From CAJQQK01 sp963696075 (GTDB lineage: Bacteria; Pseudomonadota; Alphaproteobacteria; Rhizobiales; Hyphomicrobiaceae), in NCBI GenBank assembly GCA_963696075.1, contig CAVOJD010000008.1, forward strand, positions 1-64,000: a stretch of DNA of 64,000 nucleotides. Reading direction: 5' to 3'. The stretch's first letter is position 1. Every line of letters begins with the position of its first letter. The notes under the pieces were generated by a model that did no database searches, was not told where the DNA came from, and saw only the letters and a list, made by a program, of their open reading frames with translations. This document shows, in pieces, positions 45,256-53,788 of the stretch. The position numbers and the translations under genes are program-made.

Positions 45256-46253
45256 GCAATCCCGCCGCAGCAGTGCCCGCACATCATCCTGTCGTGGCCG
45301 TGAAGGATCTGAAGAAGCATTTCCCGATCGTCCGCGGCCTCCTGGCCCGTGAGGTTGGTCAGGTGCGCGCGGTCGACGGCGTGACCTTCGACGTCGCCCA
45401 AGGCGAGACACTGTGCATCGTCGGCGAATCCGGTTGCGGAAAATCGACCGTTGGACGTCTGATCCTGCGCCTGATCGATCCGACCTCCGGCACGATCGAA
45501 CTCGAAGGACAGGACATCTCGCAGCTCGATCGCGCCGCCGTCCGCCCCCTGCGCCAGCGGATGCAGATCGTGTTCCAGGACCCCTACGCTTCCCTCAACC
45601 CACGCATGCGCGCTGGCGATATCGTCGCCGAACCGCTCGAGAATTTCGAGCAGTTCGCAAAGGGCGAACGCAGCGACCGGATCGCGGAGATCTTCGCGCG
45701 CGTCGGCCTCCCCCGCGATGCAATGCGCAAATATGCATTCGAGTTTTCCGGCGGCCAACGCCAGCGCCTTGGCATTGCACGCGCGCTCGCCGTCAACCCG
45801 CGGATAATAGTCGCCGACGAACCCGTCTCCGCATTGGATGTCTCGGTCCAGGCCCAGGTGCTCAATCTGATGATGGACCTGAAGCAGGAGTTCGGCCTCG
45901 CCTACCTGTTCATCAGTCACGATCTCGGCGTCGTCGAGCACGTCGCGGATCGCGTCGCGGTCATGTACCTCGGACGGATCGTTGAGATCGCATCGAAGAC
46001 CGACCTGTTCGACAAGCCCCGCCATCCCTACACCCGCGCCTTGATCGCCGCGGCACCAATCCCTGATCCCCGCGCCAAAAAAGAGCGCCTCGTCCTCGAA
46101 GGCGATGTGCCGTCTCCCGCCAATCCGCCATCGGGATGTCATTTCCATACCCGGTGTCCGTTCGCCTTCGACCGCTGCCGGGTGGAAGCCCCCCTCGAGC
46201 GGTCCGTTGGCGCTGGCCACAAGGTCGCCTGCCACCTCGACGCCGACACCTAG
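45252..46253 (+). CDS. dppF: ABC transporter ATPase 2 (DppF-like)
   Basis: The 333-residue product has Walker A GESGCGKS at 58-65, Q-loop VFQDPYASLNPR, signature FSGGQRQR and Walker B IIVADEPVSALD, plus the C-terminal oligo_HPY domain with Cys residues (SGCHFHTRCPFAFDRC). It is the last gene of the transporter operon, translationally coupled to dppD. Both ATPases retain all catalytic motifs, so the importer should be functional if dppC is. Confidence 0.93.
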   Translation: MSNPAAAVPAHHPVVAVKDLKKHFPIVRGLLAREVGQVRAVDGVTFDVAQGETLCIVGESGCGKSTVGRLILRLIDPTSGTIELEGQDISQLDRAAVRPLRQRMQIVFQDPYASLNPRMRAGDIVAEPLENFEQFAKGERSDRIAEIFARVGLPRDAMRKYAFEFSGGQRQRLGIARALAVNPRIIVADEPVSALDVSVQAQVLNLMMDLKQEFGLAYLFISHDLGVVEHVADRVAVMYLGRIVEIASKTDLFDKPRHPYTRALIAAAPIPDPRAKKERLVLEGDVPSPANPPSGCHFHTRCPFAFDRCRVEAPLERSVGAGHKVACHLDADT

Positions 46254-46415
46254 CGATTGCGCTGGCCGCATCTCGTCGTTTCAGCGCCCCCCCATAGGAA
46301 CGGTGCCACCGTATATAGGCACCTTGATTGCCTCAGGCGCAGCGTTCATCGTAGGCTCGCTCCGCACAATCATGCCGCCCGCCGCGTTGTCCTGAGATCC
46401 CAGTGAGGTTCCCCA

Positions 46416-47600
46416 ATGACCGACCGTCCCCTGTCCCGCTTCAAGGTCCTCGACCTGACAGCGCACCGCGCCGGCCCGACCGCCGTGCGCCAGCTCGCCG
46501 ACTGGGGAGCAGACGTCATCAAGATCGAGCGTCCCGTCAGCGGCGCCGGCGATGACGCAATGGGCGGCAAGATCAAGGGACCGGACTACCAGAACCTTCA
46601 CCGCAACAAGCGCAGTCTCACCCTCGACCTCAAGAGCGCGGAAGGCAAAGCGATCTTCTTCCGCCTCGCCGAGACGGCGGATGTGATCGTCGAGAACTAC
46701 CGTTCGGACGTGAAGACACGCCTCGGCATCGACTATGACGCCGTCTCGAAGATCAATCCGCGCATCGTCTACGGCAGCATCTCCGGCTTCGGCCAGACCG
46801 GCCCCGACGCCAAGCGCCCCGGCGTCGACCAGATCGCCCAGGGCATGGGCGGGCTGATGTCGATTACCGGACTGCCCGGCCAGGGCCCGGTGCGCGTTGG
46901 CATCGCCATTGCGGATCTGACATCGGGAATGTTCCTGGCCCAGGCCATCATGATGGCGCTGCTCCAGCGCGAGAGCACCGGCAAGGGCCAGTGGGTCCAC
47001 ACCTCCCTGCTCGAATCCATGATCTTCATGCTCGATTTCCAGGCCGCACGTTGGCTGATGCAGGGCGACGTCGCCGGCCAGGCCGGCAACGATCACCCGA
47101 CCTCCGTGCCAACCAGCGTCTACCCGACGTCAGACGGCCACATCAATATTGCCGCATCCGGCAACAACATCTTCGAGCGCTGCTGCAAAGCCTTGGGCCT
47201 CGCCGACATGATCGACGATCCCGACTTCGCTCAGCCCGCCGCCCGCTCGAAAAACCGAAAGCAGCTCAATGAACGGTTCTCCAACGTCACGCGCACGAAG
47301 ACCAGCGCCGAGTGGATTGCTGCGATGACCAGTGCTGGCGTGCCATGCGGGCCAATAAATACGATCGATGCGACTTTTGCCGAGCCGCAGGTCAAGCACC
47401 TGGGCATCGCAACCGAAGTCCAACACCCCGAACTCGGCACCTTCGAAATCGTCGGCCAGCCGATCAACATGACGGACAATCCACGCGCCACCCAGTTGGC
47501 CCCGGCCCCCAACCCCGGCCAACACACCGACGAGATCCTCGCATCGATCGGCTACGACCAGGCCGACATCGAGGCCTTGCGCAAGGCCGGCCGGGTCTAG
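46416..47600 (+). CDS. CaiB/BaiF-type (family III) CoA-transferase
   Basis: The 394-residue protein has the family III signatures: FKVLDLTAHRAGPTAVRQLADWGADVIKIE, HRNKRSLTLDLK, and the catalytic Asp 167 in VGIAIADLTSG. It moves CoA between carboxylic acids, activating an acid for further breakdown. The substrate cannot be read from the sequence. It is a separate unit 162 bases after the transporter operon. The aldehyde dehydrogenase in this neighbourhood could deliver the acid it activates. GAGG lies before the ATG. Confidence 0.88.
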   Translation: MTDRPLSRFKVLDLTAHRAGPTAVRQLADWGADVIKIERPVSGAGDDAMGGKIKGPDYQNLHRNKRSLTLDLKSAEGKAIFFRLAETADVIVENYRSDVKTRLGIDYDAVSKINPRIVYGSISGFGQTGPDAKRPGVDQIAQGMGGLMSITGLPGQGPVRVGIAIADLTSGMFLAQAIMMALLQRESTGKGQWVHTSLLESMIFMLDFQAARWLMQGDVAGQAGNDHPTSVPTSVYPTSDGHINIAASGNNIFERCCKALGLADMIDDPDFAQPAARSKNRKQLNERFSNVTRTKTSAEWIAAMTSAGVPCGPINTIDATFAEPQVKHLGIATEVQHPELGTFEIVGQPINMTDNPRATQLAPAPNPGQHTDEILASIGYDQADIEALRKAGRV

Positions 47601-47681
47601 CTGGACGGGCATCGGCGATCGGCGCCGCTTGCCGGTGCCGGTCGCTGGTCCAACTATCCCGCACCTGCTCGAAATCGAGAC

Positions 47682-48560
47682 ATGTCCGAATACCTGACAA
47701 CCCGCGAACTCGCCGAACTCCTGCGCATCAAGGAACGCAAGGTCTACGACCTGGCAGCCTCCGGCAAGGTGCCCTGTTCACGCGCCACCGGAAAGCTCCT
47801 CTTCCCGCGCGCCGAGATCGAGGCCTGGATCGCGCGCGAACAAACCGGCGCCTTTTCAAACGCGGCCGCAGCCGTTCGCCCGAACGTCGTCCTTGGCAGT
47901 CACGATCCACTCCTCGAATGGGCCTTACGGGAATCTGGCGCGGGCCTTGCGACATACTTCGACGGCAGCGCCGACGGCCTGCGCCGCTTTGCAGCCGGCG
48001 AAGGTCTCGCCGCCGGGCTCCATCTCTATGACAGCGAAACCGACGCCTGGAACACACCCGCGACCCTCGGCCCCTGCACGCAAATGCCGGTGGTCCTGAT
48101 CGAGTGGACCAAGCGCCACCGTGGATTGATCGTAAAACCCGGCCTCACCTCGGTCATCAAGGACCTGAAGGATCTCGCCGGCCACACCTTCGCCCCCCGC
48201 CAGCCAGACGCCGGCGCCCAGCACCTCTTCGATCAATTGGCCCGCGAAGCAGACCTCTCCCTCGCCACCCTCAACACCAGTGCAACCGCGCGCAGCGAAA
48301 CCGACGCCGCCCTGGCCGTGCTCGACGGCAAGGCCGACGCAGCCTTCGGCCTCCAATCACTCGCCGAGCAATACCATTTAGGCTTCGTGCCGATCATCGA
48401 GGAACGCTTCGATCTTCTGATCGACCGCCGCGCCTGGTTCGAGAAGCCCATGCAGCGCTTCATCGCCTTCTGGCACACGCGAGCGTTCCGCGAACGAGCC
48501 GCCGAATTCCCCGGCTACGACATCACGTCGATCGGCACCGTTCACTTCAACGCACCCTAA
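47682..48560 (+). CDS. HTH plus periplasmic-binding-like regulator, probably tungstate/molybdate-linked
   Basis: Residues 1-55 form an excisionase-type helix-turn-helix (YLTTRELAELLRIKERKVYD, GKLLFPRAEIEAWIARE). Residues 70-290 form a PBP_like substrate-binding domain (VLGSHDPLLEWALRESG to AAFGLQSLAEQYHLGFVPI). There is no signal peptide, so the protein is cytoplasmic and probably senses a ligand and controls transcription. Relatives sit beside molybdate or tungstate uptake genes. Here the gene ends 24 bases from the convergent tupA. It is the best candidate to bind the palindrome in front of tupB. Confidence 0.8.
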   Translation: MSEYLTTRELAELLRIKERKVYDLAASGKVPCSRATGKLLFPRAEIEAWIAREQTGAFSNAAAAVRPNVVLGSHDPLLEWALRESGAGLATYFDGSADGLRRFAAGEGLAAGLHLYDSETDAWNTPATLGPCTQMPVVLIEWTKRHRGLIVKPGLTSVIKDLKDLAGHTFAPRQPDAGAQHLFDQLAREADLSLATLNTSATARSETDAALAVLDGKADAAFGLQSLAEQYHLGFVPIIEERFDLLIDRRAWFEKPMQRFIAFWHTRAFRERAAEFPGYDITSIGTVHFNAP

Positions 48561-48584
48561 GGCGGCTCAGAAGCGGCTGCCCAC

Positions 48585-49412
48585 CTACTGGGTCTGCGCG
48601 TTCGGGAAGAACAATTGTTGGCCCTGCTTCGTGTAGCCCGCAATCGCCTGCTGCCCCTGTTCCGAGACCAGCCAATCGACGAACGCCTGCGCAAGATCAC
48701 CTTTCACGGACGGACACTTGGACGAGCCGACGCGAATGACGCCATACTGGTTGAAGAGCGCCTTGTCCCCCTCGACCACGATTCTGAAATCGCCCTTGTT
48801 CTTGAACGCAATCCAGGTCGCCCGGTCCGTCAGCACATAGGCCCCCATGCCGACACCGGCATTGAGTGTCGCCCCCATCCCGGACCCGGTCTCACGATAC
48901 CACTTGCCCGACCCTTCTGCTGGATCAATGCCGGCTGCCGCCCAAAGCCGCTTTTCCGTCTTGTGCGTACCGGAGTCATCGCCACGCGAGGCAAACAGCG
49001 CCTCGGCCGCCGCGACCTTCCCAAGCGCGTCCCCCGCATCCTTGAGACCCGCGATCTTGGCCGGGTCAGACGGCGGCCCGACGATCACGAAATCGTTGTA
49101 CATCAAGTCGTGACGCCGCACGCCGAAGCCATCCTCAACGAACTTTTCTTCCGCGGGCTTGGCGTGAACCAGCAGCACATCGCCATCACAGTTGCGCGCA
49201 TTCTTGATGGCCTGCCCCGTCCCGACGGCGACGACATGCACCGTAATACCGCTGGCCTTCTTGAACGTCGGCAGGATGAAATCATAGAGGCCGGAATTCT
49301 TGGTCGAGGTCGTCGATTGGACAATGATCGACCGGTCCGCCGCCTGCGCCATGCCGGCCAGCAGCATCATCGCCGCGGCAAACCACCAAGTCGCCGGCAA
49401 AGTCCTCAACAT
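48585..49412 (-). CDS. tupA: tungstate ABC transporter substrate-binding protein
   Basis: The ATG at 49412 follows GGGGAGAGTT and starts a signal peptide (MLRTLPATWWFAAAMMLLAG). The 275-residue product shows the TupA oxyanion motif STTST (33-37), then GLYDFILP, LVHAKPAEEKF, SRGDDSGTHKTEK and GSGMGATLN, all typical of the tungstate-specific branch rather than ModA. It captures tungstate in the periplasm. It is the last gene of the minus-strand operon tupB-tupC-tupA. Confidence 0.9.
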   Translation of the reverse strand: MLRTLPATWWFAAAMMLLAGMAQAADRSIIVQSTTSTKNSGLYDFILPTFKKASGITVHVVAVGTGQAIKNARNCDGDVLLVHAKPAEEKFVEDGFGVRRHDLMYNDFVIVGPPSDPAKIAGLKDAGDALGKVAAAEALFASRGDDSGTHKTEKRLWAAAGIDPAEGSGKWYRETGSGMGATLNAGVGMGAYVLTDRATWIAFKNKGDFRIVVEGDKALFNQYGVIRVGSSKCPSVKGDLAQAFVDWLVSEQGQQAIAGYTKQGQQLFFPNAQTQ

Positions 49413-49447
49413 GGTCCAACTCTCCCCAAGGTTTCGCTGACCGGCCT

Positions 49448-50218
49448 TCACGCGATAAGGCGGCCTTCGAGATAGGCTTGCCCCGCCTCGGAAGCCGGCG
49501 CTGCAAAAAAACGGTCTGCCGGCGTGTGCTCGGCCAACCGTCCACGATCGAGAAAAACGATTTCGTCCGCCAACCGCCGCGCCTGGCCAATGTCGTGCGT
49601 CACAAAAACGATCTTCGTGCCGTCTGCCTTGGCCGTCGCGACAATGTCCTCGATCACGATGATCGAGGCCGGATCGAGACTGGCCGTTGGCTCGTCCAGA
49701 AACAGAACCTCAGGCCGCGTTGCCAGTGCCCGCGCCAACGCCAAACGCTGTTGCTCGCCATTGGACAGCAGTCGCGCCGGCTGGCGGCTTTGCGCCAGCA
49801 ATCCCACGCGCTCGAGCAGCTCATCCCGCCGCTGAGGCGCCACCGTCTCTCTCAGCCTGAGAGCAAAATCGACGTTTGCCGCAACCGAACGGCGCAACAG
49901 AACCGGGCGCTGAAACACCATCGCCTGGCGCGCGCGCACCGTGTCCGACATCGCCTCGCCGTCCCACGCGATTGCCCCTTCCGTCGGTTGAATGAGACCA
50001 TGTAGAAGCCGCAGCAACAGGCTCTTGCCAGCCCCATTGGCGCCCATGATGATCGTCGCAGCGCCACCATCGAGGCCGAGATCGATGCCGTCGATCAATC
50101 GCCGGCCATCAGCCTCAAGCACCAGCCCGTTTGCCATCAGCTGCGGCGGTTCGCCCCGCACCTGTGGCAATCCATCAGATCGAGACGCCGGATCATGTGC
50201 TATCGCGCGATCAAGCAT
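49448..50218 (-). CDS. tupC: tungstate ABC transporter ATPase
   Basis: The 256-residue product has Walker A GANGAGKS (59-66), signature LSNGEQQR (151-158) and Walker B LFLDEP (Asp 175, Glu 176). LSNGE departs from the usual LSGGQ but is common in this ATPase group. The first eight bases overlap the end of tupB. An internal ATG (residue 28) could also serve as start. It energises uptake through TupB. Confidence 0.88.
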   Translation of the reverse strand: MLDRAIAHDPASRSDGLPQVRGEPPQLMANGLVLEADGRRLIDGIDLGLDGGAATIIMGANGAGKSLLLRLLHGLIQPTEGAIAWDGEAMSDTVRARQAMVFQRPVLLRRSVAANVDFALRLRETVAPQRRDELLERVGLLAQSRQPARLLSNGEQQRLALARALATRPEVLFLDEPTASLDPASIIVIEDIVATAKADGTKIVFVTHDIGQARRLADEIVFLDRGRLAEHTPADRFFAAPASEAGQAYLEGRLIA

Positions 50219-50918
50219 AGACGGACCGCCTCTCCGTCGTCCGGAACATCATCACCAGCGCATTCACGCCAACCGCAATGACGAGCAGCACAATGCCCAG
50301 CGCCAGCGCAAGCGGCAGGTCGCCCTTGGATGTCTCGAGCGCGATCGCCGACGTCATCACGCGCGTGAGATGATCGATATTCCCCCCCACGATGATCACC
50401 GCCCCGACTTCCGCAACCGCCCGCCCGAACCCCGCCAGCGCGACCGTCAAAAGCGAATACCGCGCATCCCACATCAACGCGCCCATCGCGACATGGCCCG
50501 GCACCGAAAGCGACCGGAATTGTTCGGCATATTCCTCGTTGAGATCTTCCAGGACCTGACGTGACAGCGCCGCGATGATCGGCGTGATCAGGATCGTCTG
50601 CGCGATGATCATCGCTGTCGGCGTATAAAGCAGCCCAAGCCAGCCAAACGGCCCCGACCGCGACAGATAGAGATAGACCAGAAGCCCGACCACGACCGGC
50701 GGCAGCCCCATAAGCGCGTTGAGCGCGACCAACACCCCGCCCCGCCCGGGAAAGCGCGCCACCGCCAGCCCTGCCCCCAGGCCAAACCCGATCAAGCAGG
50801 CAAACACCATGGCCGTCAGGCTGACGTAGAGCGACAGGCCGATAATCTCCAAAAGATCGGCATTGCCCGTCCACACCAGCTCAAATGCCAACCGGAATGC
50901 CTCTCCAAAATCCTGCAT
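50211..50918 (-). CDS. tupB: tungstate ABC transporter permease
   Basis: The 235-residue inner-membrane protein has five or six helices and the TupB/ModB-like EAA loop (EEYAEQFRSLSVPGHVAMGALMW is the equivalent region), followed by FGRAVAEVGAVIIVGGNI, a conserved TupB segment. It is the first gene of the operon. An AT-rich palindrome lies 21 bases upstream of the start. Confidence 0.9.
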   Translation of the reverse strand: MQDFGEAFRLAFELVWTGNADLLEIIGLSLYVSLTAMVFACLIGFGLGAGLAVARFPGRGGVLVALNALMGLPPVVVGLLVYLYLSRSGPFGWLGLLYTPTAMIIAQTILITPIIAALSRQVLEDLNEEYAEQFRSLSVPGHVAMGALMWDARYSLLTVALAGFGRAVAEVGAVIIVGGNIDHLTRVMTSAIALETSKGDLPLALALGIVLLVIAVGVNALVMMFRTTERRSVYA

Positions 50919-50920
50919 TA

Positions 50921-50948
50921 TTTACCGTGAATTCCCATTTTACGTAAA
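50921..50948 (-). promoter_or_regulatory. palindromic operator candidate upstream of tupB
   Basis: TTTACGTAAA (50939-50948) is a perfect palindrome, preceded by a partial copy TTTACCGTGAA (50921-50931). Both are AT-rich in GC-rich surroundings and just upstream of the tup operon start. They could bind a tungstate/molybdate-responsive regulator such as the HTH/PBP protein at 47682, or overlap the promoter. Confidence 0.45.
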
Positions 50949-51141
50949 TTTTGCACGGAAACCATCTCCGAAACCGCGATAGCCGGCAAGTCTAAAATGC
51001 CCTGAAGGCCCCGGCGCGCGCCCTCACCTCGGACCCATTCTGGTTGTCATGGTTTTTGCAGCCCCGCCCCCAAGCCTTAGGTCCCGCTTGATGCGGGCCG
51101 AAGACCACGACCCAAAACGGCACACGCAGAGAGACACGCAA

Positions 51142-51546
51142 ATGTCTGAGGCGACAGAACATACCGAAATCAAAATGGGGTCCGAACGCGGCTTCGGCAT
51201 CGTGTTCGGCTGTGTTTTCGCGCTTGTTGCGGCCTGGCCCCTGCTCTCCGGCGCCGACCTCCGCCTTTGGGCCACGGCTGTCTCAGCCGTCTTTTTCCTT
51301 CTCGCCGCGATCTACCCGCGCTGCCTAGCGCCCCTGAACCGGCTCTGGTTCCGCTTCGGCCTGGCGCTTGGCCGCATCATGGCGCCACTCGTGATGGCGC
51401 TGATCTACTTCGCAGCCGTCGTCCCGACCGGCCTGATCATGTCGCTGCTCGGACACGACCTCCTGCGCCAGCGGATCGACAAGTCCGCCGACAGTTACTG
51501 GATCGACCGCACAGACGATGTCGGCTCCATGAAGAACCAATTCTGA
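51142..51546 (+). CDS. SxtJ-family small membrane protein
   Basis: The start at 51142 gives 134 residues with three hydrophobic segments (FGIVFGCVFALVAAWPLL, TAVSAVFFLLAAIYP, MALIYFAAVVPTGLIMSLLG) and the family tail DLLRQRIDKSADSYWIDR. SxtJ was named from the saxitoxin cluster, where it sits by a carbamoyltransferase gene; its function is unknown. Here too it leads a set with a DUF5989 miniprotein and a carbamoyltransferase. The longer upstream frame lacks protein character. Confidence 0.8.
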   Translation: MSEATEHTEIKMGSERGFGIVFGCVFALVAAWPLLSGADLRLWATAVSAVFFLLAAIYPRCLAPLNRLWFRFGLALGRIMAPLVMALIYFAAVVPTGLIMSLLGHDLLRQRIDKSADSYWIDRTDDVGSMKNQF

Positions 51547-51557
51547 GAGGTAATCCA

Positions 51558-51707
51558 ATGTCATTCCTGGTTGAGTTTTGGCAGTTCATGGCGGTGCGCA
51601 AGAAATTCTGGCTGCTGCCGATCTTCGTGGTGATGGTCATGTTCGGCGGCCTTGTCGCCATGACTCAGGGCTCCGCCGTCGCCCCCTTCATCTACACATT
51701 GTTCTGA
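51558..51707 (+). CDS. DUF5989 membrane miniprotein
   Basis: Forty-nine codons start 11 bases after the SxtJ-like gene, behind GAGAGG. The product MSFLVEFWQFMAVRKKFWL continues into one strong membrane helix (LPIFVVMVMFGGLVAM) and a short tail GSAVAPFIYTLF, the DUF5989 pattern. Such miniproteins repeatedly accompany SxtJ and carbamoyltransferase genes. It is followed 22 bases later by the carbamoyltransferase gene. Confidence 0.85.
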   Translation: MSFLVEFWQFMAVRKKFWLLPIFVVMVMFGGLVAMTQGSAVAPFIYTLF

Positions 51708-51729
51708 TGCTCTAGCGAGGTCCGCTCCG

Positions 51730-53568
51730 ATGACCGCCATCCTCGGCATTTCAGCATTCTATCACGACAGCGCAGCCGCCCTGGTTGTGGATGGTGACAT
51801 TCATGCCGCCGCCCAGGAAGAGCGCTTCACCCGCAAGAAGCACGACGCCGGCTTCCCGGCCCACGCCATCGACTACGTCCTCGGCGAGGCCGGCCTTACG
51901 CTGGCCGACGTCTCCCACGTCGCCTTCTATGACAAGCCGCTGCTGAAATTCGAGCGCCTCCTCGAAACCTACGTTGCAACCGCTCCAAGAGGCTTCAAGT
52001 CCTTCGCGACCGCCATGCCCGTGTGGCTGCGCGAGAAGCTCTTCCAGAAAGACCTGCTGCACCGTGAACTGAAAAAGATCGACCCGGACTACGGCGGCGA
52101 CCAGAAGCTCATGTTCGCCGAGCATCACTATTCCCACGCCGCCAGCGCCTTCTTCCCCTCCCCCTTCCACGAGGCCGTCGTCCTCACCCTCGACGGCGTC
52201 GGCGAATGGGCGACAACGACCGTCAGCATCGGCCGCGGCAAGGAACTGGAGATCGTCAAGGAGATCCACTTCCCGCACTCCCTCGGCCTCCTCTATTCCG
52301 CCTTCACCTATTACACCGGCTTCAAGGTCAACTCCGGCGAATACAAGGTGATGGGCCTCGCCCCCTACGGCGAACCCCGCTTCAAGGACGTGATCCTTAA
52401 TAACCTCGTCGACCTCAAGGACGATGGCTCATTCCGCCTCGACCAGAGCTATTTCAATTATTCGACCGGCCTTACGATGACGAACGCCAAGTTCGCCGAC
52501 CTCTTCGGCGAACCCGTCCGCCGGCCCGAAGTCGATCCCCTGACGCCGTTCCACATGGACATCGCTGCCTCCGTCCAGGCCGCGACGGAAGAGATCGTCC
52601 TCAAGATGACCCGCGCGCTTGCGGCTGAATACGATATCCCCAATCTCTGCCTCGCCGGCGGCGTGGCCCTCAATTGCGTCGCCAACGGCAAGATCCTGCG
52701 CGATGGCGCCTTCAAGGAAATCTGGGTCCAGCCCGCAGCCGGCGATGCCGGCGGCTCGCTCGGCGCAGCCCTCGCCGCCTGGCACAAGGAACTCGGCCAC
52801 CCCCGCAAATTGCGCAATGCCGACGCCATGAAGGGCGCCTACCTCGGCCCCGCCTACGCCCAGGACGAAATCGAAGCGGCTCTCACCGCCGCCGGCGCAA
52901 CCTTCGAGACCGTCTCAGACGACGACATGATCGCGATTACCGCCGACGCCCTTGCTGACGGCAAGGCAATCGGCTGGTTCCAGGGCCGCATGGAATTCGG
53001 CCCCCGCGCCCTCGGCGGCCGCTCGATCCTCGGCGACCCCCGCTCCGAGACGATGCAGAAGACGCTCAACCTCAAGGTCAAATACCGCGAGAGCTTCCGC
53101 CCCTTCGCACCGTCGATCCTCCGCGAAGACGTCGCCGACTGGTTCGATATCGAGACCGACAGCCCCTATATGCTGCTCGTCGCCGACGTGAAGGAAGACC
53201 GCCGCCGCGCCATGACCGACGGCGAACAGGCCTTGTTCGGCATCGACAAACTCAACGTCAAACGCTCAGACATCCCAGCCGTCACCCACGTCGACTATTC
53301 CGCCCGCATCCAGACCGTGCACGAGGAAACCAATCCCCGCTATCATCGCCTTATCAAGGCGTTCAAGGAGCGCACCGGCTGCCCCGTCGTCGTCAACACC
53401 TCCTTCAACGTCCGCGGCGAACCCATCGTCTCGTCGCCGGAAGACGCCTTCCGCTGCTTCATGGGCACCGACATCGAACTCCTCGTGATCGGCAACGCCA
53501 TCCTGCGCAAGGAAGACCAGGACGCAGCGCTCCGCGAAAACTACGAGACAAAATACGACCTCGACTGA
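51730..53568 (+). CDS. NodU/TobZ-family O-carbamoyltransferase
   Basis: The 612-residue protein has the two-domain layout of the family: an N-terminal Kae1-like domain (ILGISAFYHDSAAALVVDG, EERFTRKKHDAGFP, FAEHHYSHAASAFFPSPF with metal-binding His, LCLAGGVALNCVANGK) and a C-terminal YrdC-like domain (MEFGPRALGGRSILGDPR, ESFRPFAPSIL). These enzymes use carbamoyl phosphate and ATP to carbamoylate hydroxyl groups of sugars or natural products. With SxtJ and DUF5989 partners it probably acts at the membrane on a lipid-linked or envelope glycan. No polysaccharide genes are adjacent in this window. Confidence 0.92.
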   Translation: MTAILGISAFYHDSAAALVVDGDIHAAAQEERFTRKKHDAGFPAHAIDYVLGEAGLTLADVSHVAFYDKPLLKFERLLETYVATAPRGFKSFATAMPVWLREKLFQKDLLHRELKKIDPDYGGDQKLMFAEHHYSHAASAFFPSPFHEAVVLTLDGVGEWATTTVSIGRGKELEIVKEIHFPHSLGLLYSAFTYYTGFKVNSGEYKVMGLAPYGEPRFKDVILNNLVDLKDDGSFRLDQSYFNYSTGLTMTNAKFADLFGEPVRRPEVDPLTPFHMDIAASVQAATEEIVLKMTRALAAEYDIPNLCLAGGVALNCVANGKILRDGAFKEIWVQPAAGDAGGSLGAALAAWHKELGHPRKLRNADAMKGAYLGPAYAQDEIEAALTAAGATFETVSDDDMIAITADALADGKAIGWFQGRMEFGPRALGGRSILGDPRSETMQKTLNLKVKYRESFRPFAPSILREDVADWFDIETDSPYMLLVADVKEDRRRAMTDGEQALFGIDKLNVKRSDIPAVTHVDYSARIQTVHEETNPRYHRLIKAFKERTGCPVVVNTSFNVRGEPIVSSPEDAFRCFMGTDIELLVIGNAILRKEDQDAALRENYETKYDLD

Positions 53569-53584
53569 GACAACCACGGCTTTC

Positions 53585-53611
53585 CCCGTCCCCGTTCTTA
53601 ACGGGGACGGG
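53585..53611. terminator. 12-bp stem hairpin after the carbamoyltransferase
   Basis: CCCGTCCCCGTT (53585-53596) and AACGGGGACGGG (53600-53611) pair perfectly with a three-base loop, 17 bases after the stop codon. No T run follows, so it may act as a weak terminator or as a 3' mRNA-protecting structure. Confidence 0.5.
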
Positions 53612-53788
53612 CAGCAGGAAGGGAAGAGGGTGAGGGGCAGCGTCTTGGCATGGCGCGCGTGGGGCGTTCCACCAGCCGATCAATCCGGCAGCTAATCGTT
53701 TTGTCGCAGGAACTTCCCTTCGGAATCGGTTCGCCCGTATAAGAGGGGCCGAGACAGCCTTTTCGACACTCCTTTGGACCGAGGTTCC

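Noticed and set aside
45015..46271. 418-codon minus-strand frame opposite the ABC ATPase genes
   Set aside because: Runs antisense across two overlapping ATPase genes; no ribosome site or domain.
53585..53611. Classical rho-independent terminator after the carbamoyltransferase
   Set aside because: The stem is perfect but no T run follows on either strand, so only a hairpin with possible weak termination is claimed.
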